Shown here: in pieces, positions 51,401 to 62,299 of the stretch
Layout: the number at the start of each line of letters is the position of its first letter
Numbering within the stretch: position 1 is the stretch's first letter
Translations under genes and position numbers: made by a program
Notes under the pieces: generated by a model
The model's database searches: none
Told to the model about the DNA's origin: nothing
Seen by the model: the letters and a program-made list of their open reading frames with translations, nothing else
Assembly: GCF_028769735.1 (NCBI RefSeq)
Contig: NC_088179.1
Span: forward strand, 7,076,001 to 7,140,000
Source: Zonotrichia leucophrys gambelii
Taxonomy: Eukaryota; Chordata; Aves; Passeriformes; Passerellidae
Direction: 5' to 3'
Length of the DNA: 64,000 nt

Positions 51401-54400
51401 GCCATGAAAAGGCTCTGAACCCAAACTTTCATGATAAGAATGATCTTCCATTCAAGGAGCTATATGGGTACAACCCCCACTTAAGCAAATCCTATGCTCT
51501 AACCAGATTAAGTTTAAACCCTACACTTCACTGCCAGAAGGGGCTCCCCACAAACTACTTGTTACTAATTAATTAAGAATAGAAGTTGTCAAAACTCAAT
51601 CAATTTTCTAATGCAAGAAGCAGCAGCAGATCCCTCCTGTAGGAAATGTCCCCTCATCCCCAAATACTGAGGGTACCCCCACCCTGAACTGACCAGTCAG
51701 AGTCCCCCAGGAAAGTGAACCCTCCCTGTGGGCCATACAAGCAGTTGAACTGCAGGATTACAACTTCCCTGCTGGCTCCTGAACGGCACAAGCACAGCAA
51801 ACAAGGAAAGGCAGCCCCCATTCAGTCAGGCACTACACAAAACACACAGATCACTGCAAGAGCCAAAATCAGCTATTTCTTACTAGCTCTAAAAGAATGT
51901 TACAAGTCACACATCCAACAGAAGATATTCAAAGACAAACTGTGTGGGGGTGGTGAAAGCTGAAAGAGACTAAGAAACTAAGTCAATTTTAATTGCCTCC
52001 ATATTCAGTAACTTCTATGATTAGGACACAAAACAGTTTTAAAAAAGTCTTATACTAATGCTTTTTCAGGATGAAAATAGGAGTCTGACACCCACAAAAT
52101 TAGTGAATTTTGGGGATGCAGTTTGGAGCTGTGAGTTGTACAGGGTACACGTGCTCTGGCTACTTCAACATCCAAACTCAAGCATGAAGGACATTAAAAA
52201 AATATGGAAACACAGTTAATTAAAAGGCAAAAAATGGAAAATCATCTCCTGGTAGCATAACGACAGATATAGAAGTCTGAATCTTTTATATAGATTTTGA
52301 TCTCCTCCCTCCCCAAAATGAAGCCAAGCCCCTGGGCCAGGTACACTCACTTCAGACAGTGCAGAGGTCCAGGAGAAACTCTAGCTACTCGGTTGACAGT
52401 AGCACCATTCAGAGTGTTGAGATGAACTTCAGAGATGTAGAGAGTCACAGAGGAGGACTGCAGGCGTGTTTTTACAACTTCCAGTGGACATGTCAGAATT
52501 GCACCAACAGTACCTCCACATCTGCAAAGATAAACAGGATCATGTTCTTAAAAGAAACTGAAGGATACATTCACACAGAATTGACATCATACTCAACACA
52601 GTCCCACTGCAAGAAGTGAAGCACCAATGGGAACGTGTGTGACAATGCCAGTTATGTGCCCTTGAAGGCAAGCAAACTGCAAAGTCAGTCTGCAAACCCC
52701 TCAACTTGAAGTGAAAATTTAAACAGACAAAATGTAGCGAAGGTGCAGAGTACACACTGTTCAAATCAGTTCTGGAAAGAAGCTCAGTAGCTTCAATGTT
52801 TAACTTCTTATGATAAATTTTACCTTTTTCTTTAATGTTTAATGTGCTCCTGACCACAAAAAAGGTGCCAAAAATCCTTAAGGGCAGAAAAGATTTATGC
52901 AATATGCACACAGGACTATGCGTAAAAAAACTAAATTGGTGTTGCAATTTAGTAACATCTTCAAAAGCCTGACTGTATTTCAGTCATTGCATCACAAAAG
53001 CAGCGATTGTCCACGTGCTTCCCAAGCTCTGCCCACTTCAGCAAGGCTGACCAGGTACTGCAGAGTAGAAACTGCAAAGCCAGAAGAGCTCAGGTGGCTG
53101 AGCAGGTGAAGACTTGCTGGGTTTGCTTCAGTCTGTCTCTCACTCCTGAGAGCAAACCAAAGCAAGCCATGCACAACTTGTGCTGACAGCAGTTCCTGCC
53201 CTTATACTCAAGCACAGGGCAGCCAGAGCACTCTGCCCTGCCCAGCTCTGCTCACAGCCTTCCTGGGCTTCAGAACTCAGTTATTCATGTCTGCAGCCCT
53301 AGCTCTGCAACTACAGCCTTGCAGGGGAAAACAGCAAATCCACAAATTCTGAGTTCCAAGACAGTCTCCTGAACCTTTTCAGGGATCAGTATTCTAAACA
53401 TTGCTAAACATCCTTTTTAAAACTATGGCCAAGCCACTACCTATCTCCTTTAAAAAACAAACAATCTAAGCCAAAGAAGCAAACCTAGATTTCAGTTCAA
53501 GTATTAATGCTAACTACAGATCAGTCTGAAATCCACTAACACATAAATACAATTTGTACTAAAGTCAAAGGGCCCATACTTGCTTCCCCTAATAAATATA
53601 TATAATAATATATACATAACAGGAAGTGCTTGGTTCTGACAAGACAGTTATCAGCTATTTTTTTTTCTAAGGCAAGAAGCTCAAACACCTCCAAACCCTT
53701 TAATAAGCTGTAAGCCTGTTCAAGTACTTTTAGCTTTTTTCCCAAAATGAAAAGGAGAGAATCAGTCCAAATTAGGAGTAATAGCTAAGACTCAAGATAT
53801 CCTATAAATTTTCATAGGAGGGTAGTCTGATGACTCCCCTACAACAGAGAACACCAAAAATACAGCAATGCAGCCTACAAACCTAATCTGTCTGCATGAA
53901 GTGCTGCCAAGTAGAAGCTGGATGGTCACTTAACACTCCATTTAAACCCAGTGACCTAGAGGTATCCTATTACTAAGCCTAAAGGCATCCTGCCTGTTCC
54001 TAGCTCCAACATTAGACTGCAGTCTTTTCTCTTTCAAGGTTTAACTGAGGTAAGATATTGAGTTTCTATGCCAGTCTGGAAAGAAGTGTTATCACAGGAA
54101 GATGAAAGACAGTCTTTCAGTGGGTGCTGCACACATGCAGTTCCAGCCTGACACAGACACTAGAGCAGCCTGCTCTGAATGAGCAATTCACTTGCTTCTA
54201 AGAGTAAGCTACAAATAGACTTACTTTAAAATTAAGAGTTGCAGAAAGAGGATAGATATGCTAATATTTATTTTAGCCAGGGATGGAAATAGTAAAAGCT
54301 GGTAATGTGAAGGTTCAAAACAAGAACAGCACACGAGAAGCACACGTAGGTCAGCTCCCAAAACAATTTGACCTGAAGCTACTGAAGCTCTAAAGCTCTG

Positions 54401-57400
54401 AGACAGACAAGATTGTGTTTCCTGCAGTTTAAGCAGACCCCACTCCATGGTAACATGCCTCTTCAGGCAATGAGGGAAGTTGGCTTTAGAGTTTACTTCC
54501 TTTCCTGCAACTCCTCCATTTCTGTTCTCCTCGAGCTTACTCTCTTGAAAACTTCTCTGCATTTATTTTGGACACGTTACACAAGAACATGTTTTCAAGC
54601 AACAGTAATCACAAGAGAAAGCACAAGGTATGATTTCTATTAATGAGATAAATGCTATGGAAGTAGGGAAGAAATGAGGACAAAAAACTTGAGCTGCATT
54701 CTTGAACAGGGCTTGGAGTTTGGAGCCCTTATCCCTCTTACGCCCCTCCTACAGCAGAGCAGAAACATTTTCTGAAGTTGAAGATTAACACTGAGCTGGA
54801 GCTCATGCCCTGCGTGCTCCCCTGCAGCACACCCCCATCCCAAGGGATGTGTGAGTGCAGCACTGCCACCAGACACTCAGGGGATGGTCAGACAGCCCTC
54901 ACTCGGCAGGGGACTCCTGGGCAGGGGCTGATGCACAGCTGCTCTGTGCTTGCTGCTCTGGCTGCAGCAGGCACTGGGCACTGACAGGCAGCACACACAG
55001 CAGTGGCAGCACCACGCTCACAGGCATCCTACAGAAGCAGCAGATTCACCTGCCTGCCTTTAAGAGCCTCTTCCTGCCCCACATTCTGCCATTCAAATAA
55101 TTTCAATTAATCAGCACCCTTGGCAGTTGCTTGCTGTTGTGTTTCTTTGGTTAGGCTTTTCTTCAACAATTTAAGATGTCTCCACTGAACCCAAGAATAT
55201 TTTCAGTGTTTTCCACTAACTATTGATAGTTTGAATTAAAATTCTTCTCTGTCCCTGATCTTCAAGATCTCAAATCTCTTCTTACAGCTGAACAAAGCTA
55301 AGAAGTTTTACAGTGCTGTGTGGTTCTGTAATGTGAGTCTTGGCAAAATCCCCAAATTCTACTTCTGTCAAAGTAACACATCACTTTCCCAGCCCTCAAA
55401 AAGCCCCATATAACAGAGACAACATCTGAAACGGAAGGAGTGCAAGAAATGTTTTGATATGTTGAGGAACCAGAACTTTCTCAATGGTCACAAGATCCAC
55501 TAAGTTGGAATTACAAAGGCACAATCCAGTAACTACCCTGACCTGTCTATTTCACTTGACCTTTAAGATAAACACCTCAAGGCTCAACAAAAATCTGTTT
55601 ATGAAAAACTGTCAATAAACAGAGCTTGTGGGTAAACAAAGAAGAGAAACAATTAAAAATATGCGCTCTGTACAAATAAGCAACTTTTAAGAAGCACAGC
55701 AGCTGTTCTGTTACAGCATCAAGGACAGTGGATTTTACTTAGAAATGTATTTCCAGCCCTGCTTATTTAACACACTCCTGGGAATACCCCCAGAGACAGC
55801 TGCATTTTTGTGCTCGAGTCCTGGCAGGTCACTGACAGCCAGCCACCAGCTCCAGCCTACAAGTGCTCTATAAGTGGCCAGCAGATTGCTGCCACCTTTC
55901 CTGCTCCCCTCCTCCCTGGCTCAAATTAAGGGGAATACTTTTAGTTTGTGGTTTAAAACAAATTAGAAACTAGAACAGTTCAGAAAAAGATTTTTTTTTC
56001 GCAGTATGAAAAAATAGAAAAAATATAAGATTTCTTCTCAAGAATGCAGGTGGGATTTTGGAAAATACTTCAGAAATTTCTACTACCTAAAACCACTCTG
56101 GGCTTGAGTTTCTCCAGTCATGCATGCACCAGGCCCCAACAAGTGTGACCTGTAGGAACATTTACTAATGTGTAACTTTTTCTCCAGGATTAGATGGATT
56201 TCACCTGCTAGAGGTAAGTAGGTAAACTCCTGCTGACACAGTATAAATGGGAAGGGAAGAATGGCAAGACAGACACTCCTATGTCTCAATGCTTACTGCA
56301 GTTTCCAGTGAATGCTATTCAGAAAATCACTTGCTCATTTTACCTATCCTAAATGTGCTATTTGCCTCTAATCAATGTTTACTACAAGCCTTCTTCAGCT
56401 TTACCACATGAGTATAAAAAATCTTGCAAAGCTGACTTCAAGCAAAAATACCTTGCTCATAAAATGGTATGAGAACTCACCTGCAGGCCCCAAGTAATTT
56501 GAAGGGCAGAAAAGCAGAGATCACTAGGTAAATCCACAAAAATAAATACATTGGTTAAAAAAGGGAGACTAAAATCCCACTATTAATACAGTTAAGCTAG
56601 AGAATTAAAATTTCAACTTGACCCTTCTTGTATAAGCTAAGAGATGTCACATTCAGTGGAACAAGCTACATGGACATCACAAGATAAATTTATCATCTGT
56701 AGGATCACAACAAACCTAAAAGAAAACAATAAAACCAAGAAGCGTTGTCTACTTGACATCTCTTGAACTGAAGAGCCTAGGAAGAGGATAATGTCCTAAA
56801 CTATGGAGAACATTTCTCCTCCAGAAAGCATATACTGAAAAGAAAAAAAAAAAACCAAACAACAACTACCCACAACACATGTAATTTGATCCCAACTGGT
56901 GAATTAGACCATCATCCCACTGGTTTAACAGAAACAAATCTGGAACTACTGGGCTTTAAATTCTGCTAACTGTTCAATAGCTACAGCTCTGACAACCATT
57001 TTCCTCAGACACCTCTGCACTATTTGTGTGACAATCCAAGGAAAAAATACACACATGCTTCACAAACCTCAGCCTGTTTGGCACTCAGATCCCAGGTTCT
57101 CCTTCCAGACATGGCTACACACCAAAGTTTTCTCTTATAATTGCAAGGTTAAGGTATCAGCTGAGGAGTCCCTGCCCTTGTCCAGAGCAGCTCAGTGTCT
57201 TCTGCTGGTACCTGTCAGCCCTGCAGGTACCAACAGAGACAGCTCCAGCATGGATGAGGGTCCCACATTCAGCCATGGACTGACTAAAAGTGCTCTAAAG
57301 CAGATGGATATCCCCAATGCCAGTGTAGCCTGACTTCCAACTAACACTATCAGTGCATGTTTTTTTAATTCCTTGACATAATGATGCATTTTATGAAAAC

Positions 57401-60400
57401 AAAAGCCATGGCTGTCCAGTGCTAGTTTCAGATTCACCTTTCACAGTAGCCTCAAAGACTTAAAGATAAACCTTGACCCTGTTATCTTGGGTCTACATTA
57501 AATCATGTATTTTACCAGCTACTTATCTTTTCTGTAGGAAATGAAAGTTCTATGCAAACACTGGCTGTCAAATGAAACAGCATGTAAACTGAGCTCAAAA
57601 TTCTGTCCAAAAAAAAGTATCCAAGCCACTTACAAGCAGAACAGAACTTTTCTCTCTTCATCAGTTACTGCAAATTCAGGTTCCAAGCCTATCAGCAGTT
57701 TCATGCACATGTTGTACAACCAGAGCAACTTGCACATCAACAAAGCTGCAGCTTTGGATATTACATTTATATTATCAGCCTTCAGAGAGTATAGAAGGGC
57801 TTCAGCAAGTACAGCTTCCAGAAACAGCATTCATTAATCCTGAATTTTCACTCTAGTCACTGATTATGTTTCTTTGCTGAAACTTAGAAAGTGTAAGTTA
57901 AGCTCACATCCATAAACCACAAATACTAATCAAACTTGTGGTGTGTAATGAACAGCATAAAAATAAAATCCCCCGATGTGCTGCCACATAGAAACTTACA
58001 AGTGAAAACAGGAAAAACACCACCAGGGGATCAAGCATCACTGGGTTCCATTATCCAAAACAAACATCAACATGAACAGTGTAGCCTTTATTAAGAGACT
58101 GGGTAAATCAATATTTACAGGAACATTTGTATTAAGTAAAACCAGCTCAAAGCATCTAGAAAGAAATGTGAGAAAAACAGCAGTGGCACAGTTTCTCAAG
58201 TACTGACAGCAATTTTCATGTAATTTAGTAACCCCATGGAGCAAACCCCAAGCTTTAAACAAACACTGTTATTTCACACAAAAGTGTATCTGAATATAAA
58301 TATAACCTCAAGTTTGGACAGAAAAGCACTAACCTCCTTCTCACTTGCTCTGAAATACATCCAGAGTTATGCCACAAATGTGTTTTAGGGCAGAGAGGAG
58401 CTGAGTGCTTGGCAACCCAGGTATGGCTCAAGGGGCTGTTTCCTGACATGGTGTAAAAGAGCCCCCATCATCACAATACCTGCTACACATTATTAACAAG
58501 TTTCTGAAATTAGGAAACCCCAAGGGTCTCTCACCTTTCCTTCATACATTTCAGCAGTGTCTGATCTTGCTGAGAACTCAGACACTTATGTTAAATACAT
58601 TTTCTGTACCTTAATCATTTTAGCCTCTGTAGGGATTTGCTAAGAACCTCTGTCAGACAGAGTATGATTACAGTTACAGACTGATTTGAGACAGTTCTAT
58701 AATCAAGATAAATAAAGAAGCTCCTCCCTATACTTCCTCATACACTAAATTAGAAAAGAGCCAAATTTCTGCAAGAAACACCAAAAGTGAAGAAGCAAAG
58801 CTGAGACTATCCAAGTGTGAAGTCAGAAAAGCAGCTGTCCACCTCCTAACCCAAACCCCTCCTTTTGCTGAGGAAACAACACTCACACAAGTTCCCTGCT
58901 CTGATGGAAGTTTGTATGATACACCATCACTATCATAACCTTCTGGAAATGAAGAATAAATCATGAAAACCTAAACACCATTTTTGTAGCCAACAGCTGA
59001 ATTTTCACTGTATGGTTGCAAGGCCGTACATCCAAAACATATTAATCTTTTCTATATAGCAAAACATTAACATTTTCTACTACTTTTTAAAATGAGTCTA
59101 ACAACTAAAAAAGGCAACCATAACTTACTACTTGAACTAAAAATGTTCATCTACATCCCACATGTCAATCACATGACTTTTTGATTTAAGAATGAAGAAT
59201 GTTGAATAAATAGTACCTGAGTTTATACTACCAACATAATGCCTACAGTGACAACAGCTGCTGTTTGACTAAGTGGGAGAAGAAGAGAAGATACACAAAA
59301 AAACCTCAAACACAAAAAACTCCATACAGCCTAAGCAGCTACAGAGAAATCCGAGCATAGTCCCACTTATGATACTAAACCAGCAATGTCATCTGTCAAA
59401 GTTTCATTACAGAAAGCAGGAACTGAAGAATGAACTTGAACATCTGGGGATGGAAGAAAAAAAAAAGGCACCAGCGGATAGAGATAACCATGTTGTTTCC
59501 ATAGAGGCTCTGGTGCAACTTAAAGGCAAACAAAGCTACAAAGCTTCCTTCCTCTAAGTCTCACTGAAGATTAAAGATCACTCAGGTGATCTGCAGGGCA
59601 CCATGCTTGCAAAGTCATGAGATGGCCCCAAAAAACTCTTCCACTGCCAAATGTGACCAAATACACAGTGTTAGCTTGGCTGAACTAAGGTTACAGGGCA
59701 CATGTGGCTCACACTCAGCATTAACCCCTGACCCAGCTGGCCACCACCTACCCATCGACCAGACTGCTCTGCAATAAATAGGAATGAGCCAGCTGAGCTG
59801 AGCAATCCTCATCCGCTCTCAAGTTTCAGGTTTACAAACCTGTTTCTGACATAATGCACAATTCTGCACAGTAATCTCCCCTGTGCAGAGCTGTCAAACT
59901 GAAAGGTCACAATCAGGCACCACTCACAGAATCCTTATGGCTTGAAGGGACCTCTGCAGATGATATTGTCTGATGTCCCTGCCAAGGTAGGGTCACCTGG
60001 AGCAGGTAACACAGGATCATGTCCAGGTGGGTTTGGGATGTCTCCAGAGAGGGAAACTCCACAACTTCCCTCGGTAGCCAGTTCCACTGCCCTGCCACCC
60101 TCAATATAAAGTTCTTCCTCATGTTGAGGTGAAACTTCCTATGTTTTAGTTTATGGCCTCTGCTCATTGTCTTGTTGCTGGCACCACTGAAAAAAGTCTG
60201 GAACCATTCTCTTGGCACCCCTTTGAGATATTCATATGCATTAATGAGATCCCCTCTCAGACTGGACCAGAAAACAGGCCCAGCTCCCCCAGTCTGCTCT
60301 CATAACACAGATGCCTCACCCTATTTGTAGCCCTCTACTGGATTCTCTGCAGCAGCTCCTGCTATTGCTTTTCTGAACGCTTACAAGGATTATTTCTGCA

Positions 60401-61616
60401 AAGTCTGCAGAAAACAGTACACACTACTACATCTTGGGCCTCCTGCTGCATAGCCACTCTCCTCTTAAACAGGGTGCAAGAAATCAACAGGATGAAAAAG
60501 CCCCCACACAGGCACTGGATCAGGTGTACAATACTTCAAAGTGTGCCAGAAGCAGAGAAAGTACTGACATGTGTCCAAGTCACTCAGACTTGCCCAGAAC
60601 CACTGTTCCTCCACCTCAAACACCTCCGTCCAGAAGCAGCAAGCTCATTTTTGTCTGTGAGGAGCAAAAAGGGAAATCACAGTTCAAGCTCTCTAATGGG
60701 ATGCAAGGCTGCATCACTTCTGTATAGTCATGCTCACTACTTAAATACAGTACTACAACCTAGGACCCCCTGCTTCCCCTTTTAGGCTGGGTACCCTTCT
60801 CACCCTGCCCCTGGAAGGACCACAGGCTTCACAAATACAGCCCATACATTTTGAATCCTCAAAACATACATTTTAAAACTACTTTAATAGCTGTGAAGAT
60901 ACAAAAGTTACTTCAAACCTAACCAAGGCTACATCTTTATTTCTGAGTACATTTTCCCCTCCCATTTCCTCTGCCTTTGTGGCCGGAGAGCTGGAGGTGC
61001 CACAGCCCCACAGGGAAGGGCAGCGCACACCGGAGCGTTAGAACGCACGGCACGGACACAGCGGCTCCGGGCAGAGCGTGCCCAGCGGGCAGTGCCAGCC
61101 CGCGAGGCCGCCACGCCAGTCCCGGGGCTGCTCCCTACAGCGGGGAGCCCCCGCACGGCGGGCCCTGCGTGCTTCTCCAGGAAAACGCCAGATCAGGGCT
61201 AAACCCGGGAATGCGATCAGAGAGAGGGGCTGGTTTTACGGGAAGCCTCCACCCCGCCTCCCCAAGGGCCCGCGTTCCACCCGTGACACAACGCAACACC
61301 GGGGGCCGGGCCCGGCCGCGCGCAGCGGGCCCGGAAAGGCCTCAGGGCACGGGGCGGGAAGCCGAGCGCGGCTTGCTCCCTCCTCCCCGCGGCCCCTCGG
61401 GCACGAAGGAGCGGGGCAGCCCCGCAGCCCTACCCAGATGTCCCCAGGCAGCCGTTCCAGGCCGCCGCCGCCCCCAGGCCAGGCCAGCCAGCGGCGGGCA
61501 CGGGAGCGGGGCCAGACCCGAAGCGCAGGGAGGAGAACGGGAAAGCGCAGGAGCGGCTCCCGGGGCTTCACCTACCCGCCGGCAAAGAGATGCACCAGGG
61601 TGTCTCTTTGGCTCAT
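36216..61616 (-). CDS. SLC25A36: SLC25A36, mitochondrial pyrimidine nucleotide carrier (7 coding exons)
   Basis: An inner mitochondrial membrane solute carrier (PNC2) that moves cytosine and uracil (deoxy)nucleotides between cytosol and matrix, supporting mitochondrial DNA and RNA synthesis. Seven exons join in frame to 942 nt, 313 residues; all introns are GT-AG, with phases 2,2,2,1,2,1 and sizes 9054, 3711, 2588, 7274, 1129 and 703 bp. The three mitochondrial-carrier repeats are visible through their signatures: PLEVVK (residues 26-31), PIWLVK (140-145) and PHEVVR (248-253). The Trp in the second repeat is typical of the SLC25A33/36 branch. The C-terminus, ending [11 protein letters not shown], fits SLC25A36 better than SLC25A33. 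As I recall it, human SLC25A36 has 311 residues; two extra residues (Ala-Arg) lie in the exon 2 loop. The start is the [13 protein letters not shown] beginning conserved in the family. No stop, frameshift or lost splice site was seen, so the gene appears intact. Confidence 0.97.
37113..37402 (-). CDS. SLC25A36: SLC25A36 coding exon 6
   Basis: 290 nt with acceptor CTCCTTTGTAG and donor CATG|GTAAGT. Encodes residues 153-250: matrix helix with [20 protein letters not shown], helix 4, an acidic loop ([13 protein letters not shown]) and helix 5, ending at PH with the first base of Glu250 of the third signature. Residue 236 is Arg (DFVRMMM); as I recall it, human has Gly at this point. Confidence 0.97.
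38532..38598 (-). CDS. SLC25A36: SLC25A36 coding exon 5
   Basis: 67 nt with acceptor ATTTTTTAG and donor CAAG|GTAAAG. Encodes residues 131-153, with the second carrier signature [14 protein letters not shown]. Trp142 takes the place of the usual acidic residue, as is normal in this subfamily. Confidence 0.97.
38599..45872 (-). other. SLC25A36: SLC25A36 intron 4, no further gene seen
   Basis: 7.3 kb of AT-rich intron with no recognised gene. It holds a polypurine tract (39326-39402) and a short purine-rich stretch near 41725. Frames up to 108 codons look like chance. Confidence 0.7.
39326..39402 (+). repeat. Polypurine (A/G) low-complexity tract
   Basis: About 75 bases almost entirely A and G on the plus strand, with units such as GAAAAAAGGAAAC and GAAAAAAGGAAAA. 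A short GAGAGAGAGAGA run follows at about 39430. In the SLC25A36 transcript it is a polypyrimidine stretch deep in intron 4, about 730 nt upstream of exon 5 and so too far to be its own tract. Confidence 0.8.
45873..45973 (-). CDS. SLC25A36: SLC25A36 coding exon 4
   Basis: 101 nt with acceptor ATTTTAG and donor GCAG|GTAAGG. Encodes residues 97-131: [20 protein letters not shown], then [13 protein letters not shown]. This covers helix 2, the cytosolic link and the start of helix 3. Confidence 0.96.
45974..48561 (-). other. SLC25A36: SLC25A36 intron 3, nothing else recognised
   Basis: 2.6 kb of AT-rich intron without recognised repeats or genes. Confidence 0.7.
48562..48639 (-). CDS. SLC25A36: SLC25A36 coding exon 3
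   Basis: 78 nt with acceptor TTTTCTAG and donor CCAG|GTAAGT. Encodes residues 71-97, including [20 protein letters not shown], which matches the family motif before the second transmembrane helix ([14 protein letters not shown]). Confidence 0.96.
48640..52350 (-). other. SLC25A36: SLC25A36 intron 2, nothing else recognised
   Basis: 3.7 kb of AT-rich intron. A 120-codon plus-strand frame at 49567-49929 has no recognisable features. Confidence 0.7.
52351..52521 (-). CDS. SLC25A36: SLC25A36 coding exon 2
   Basis: 171 nt with acceptor TCTTTGCAG at 52522 and donor AA|GTGAGT at 52350. Encodes residues 14-71: the rest of helix 1, the first carrier signature PLEVVKTR, and the long matrix loop characteristic of the SLC25A33/36 group, ending SPGPLHCLK. 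The loop reads NRVARVSPG, where human, as I recall it, has NRVVSPG, so two residues are added. Confidence 0.96.
52522..61575 (-). other. SLC25A36: SLC25A36 intron 1, contains a CR1 copy
   Basis: 9.1 kb first intron. Apart from the CR1 copy at about 59.9-60.4 kb, no gene or repeat was recognised. The right end (from about 60960) runs into the CpG island. Confidence 0.75.
59925..60362 (-). mobile_element. CR1 LINE 3' region, reverse orientation
   Basis: About 440 bp of CR1 in reverse orientation, inside SLC25A36 intron 1 and so in the same transcriptional sense as the gene. Landmarks on the plus strand: CACAGAATCCTTATGGCTTG (3' end), CTCCACAACTTCCCTCGGTA, GCCAGTTCCACTGCCCTGCC, AAGTTCTTCCTCATGTTGAG, GAGATCCCCTCTCAGACTGG and GTAGCCCTCTACTGGATTCT. 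The 101-codon frame at 59913-60218 (minus) is part of this element and not a gene. Confidence 0.93.
61576..61616 (-). CDS. SLC25A36: SLC25A36 coding exon 1
   Basis: Starts with ATG at 61616-61614 and encodes [13 protein letters not shown] plus two bases of Gly14. The donor is GG|GTAGGT at 61575. It lies in the CpG island, as expected for a first exon, and covers the start of transmembrane helix 1. At 41 nt the coding part is too short to appear as an open frame. Confidence 0.95.
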
Positions 61617-61840
61617 CCTCGTCGCCTGCACCCGGGCGGGAGGAACGACGCGCCGGGCGCTTCCGCCCCACACTTACGGCGCCGCTCCTGGCGGGGCTCA
61701 GCATAAATACGGGCGGGCCGGCGCCGGCTCCGCCTCCCGCTGCCGCTGCGGCTCCGCCGGCACACGGGCCGTCAGGGAAGCGGGGCAGGGCCGGGCCCGC
61801 CCCTCGCCGCGGCCGCTGCAGCACGGAGAGTGTGTGGCTA

Positions 61841-62044
61841 TGAATATGCTACATGAATATGCATGAACCCCCCAAACAGAGGCTGCTATTGGCTGCGGCA
61901 GCGCGACATCAGCGCAGGCACCGGGCCCGCCGCGTGAATATGCAACGAACGTGCTCGCCCCCGATTAAACAGAGGCCGCCGTTGGCTGCCGCGTCTGACG
62001 TCACGAGCGCGGTGCCTTATAAGGTCGGGAGTGGGCGGGGCGGG
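61841..62044. promoter_or_regulatory. Cluster of octamer-like, CCAAT, CRE, CArG and GC-box motifs
   Basis: Three TGAATATGC octamer-like motifs start at 61841, 61854 and 61935. Inverted CCAAT boxes lie at 61888-61896 (ATTGGCTGC) and, weaker, 61981-61989 (GTTGGCTGC). A perfect CRE, TGACGTCA, is at 61996-62003. CCTTATAAGG at 62015-62024 is a perfect CArG (SRF) box and also TATA-like. GGGCGGGGCGGG follows at 62033-62044. The order suggests a promoter firing rightward as well as a distal promoter for SLC25A36. Motif identity is seen; activity is inferred. Confidence 0.6.
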
Positions 62045-62081
62045 ATCTCCGTGAGGCGGCGCCGCCGCGCGTTGGGGGAGC

Positions 62082-62250
62082 TGGTGGCGGCCGCTGTCCC
62101 CGAGCTGTCTGGGCACGGTGCTGTTCCCTGTGCTGTGCCATGACCCTGCCTGAGCAGGGACGTGGTGGCCGCTGTCCCCGGTGTTCCCGAGCTGTCTGGG
62201 CACGGTGCTGTTCCCTGTGCTATGCTGTGACCCTGCCTGAGCAGGGACGT
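62082..62250 (+). repeat. Two-copy tandem duplication, 80-88 bp units
   Basis: Copy one (62082-62162) and copy two (62163-62250) both contain GGCCGCTGTCCCC, GAGCTGTCTGGGCACGGTGC, TGTTCCCTGTGCT and CCCTGCCTGAGCAGGGACGT. The second has an added GGTGTTCCC. Both units end in a short palindromic CCCTGCCTGAGCAGGG. Confidence 0.88.
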
Positions 62251-62295
62251 ACGATAAATGCCCACCGTGGTCCCTTCCAACCTGACTCCTGTTAT
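62225..62295 (+). mobile_element. Possible degenerate CR1 3' tail
   Basis: CTGCCTGAGCAGGGACG followed about 30 bases later by GGTCCCTTCCAACCTGAC resembles the 3' end of a CR1 copy, but the usual middle block is diverged. If real, part of the adjacent tandem duplication derives from CR1. Confidence 0.4.
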
Positions 62296-62299
62296 AGTC

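Larger units (their letters stand above)
60960..62250. promoter_or_regulatory. SLC25A36: SLC25A36 CpG island promoter
   Basis: GC- and CpG-rich island containing the first coding exon, the 5' UTR and the upstream region. On the minus strand above the ATG there is an ETS-type CGGAAG (61665-61660) and several GC boxes between 61710 and 61810. No strong minus-strand TATA box is obvious, so initiation is probably dispersed, as in many housekeeping genes. Overlapping frames of 160-288 codons on both strands here are GC artefacts. Confidence 0.85.

Noticed and set aside
59913..60218. 101-codon minus-strand frame
   Set aside because: It is part of a CR1 LINE copy (non-coding 3' region).
60977..61866. 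Frames of 262-288 codons (plus) and 111-160 codons (minus)
   Set aside because: GC-rich promoter sequence of SLC25A36 with low stop density; they overlap the true first exon in other frames and have arginine/proline/alanine-biased composition.
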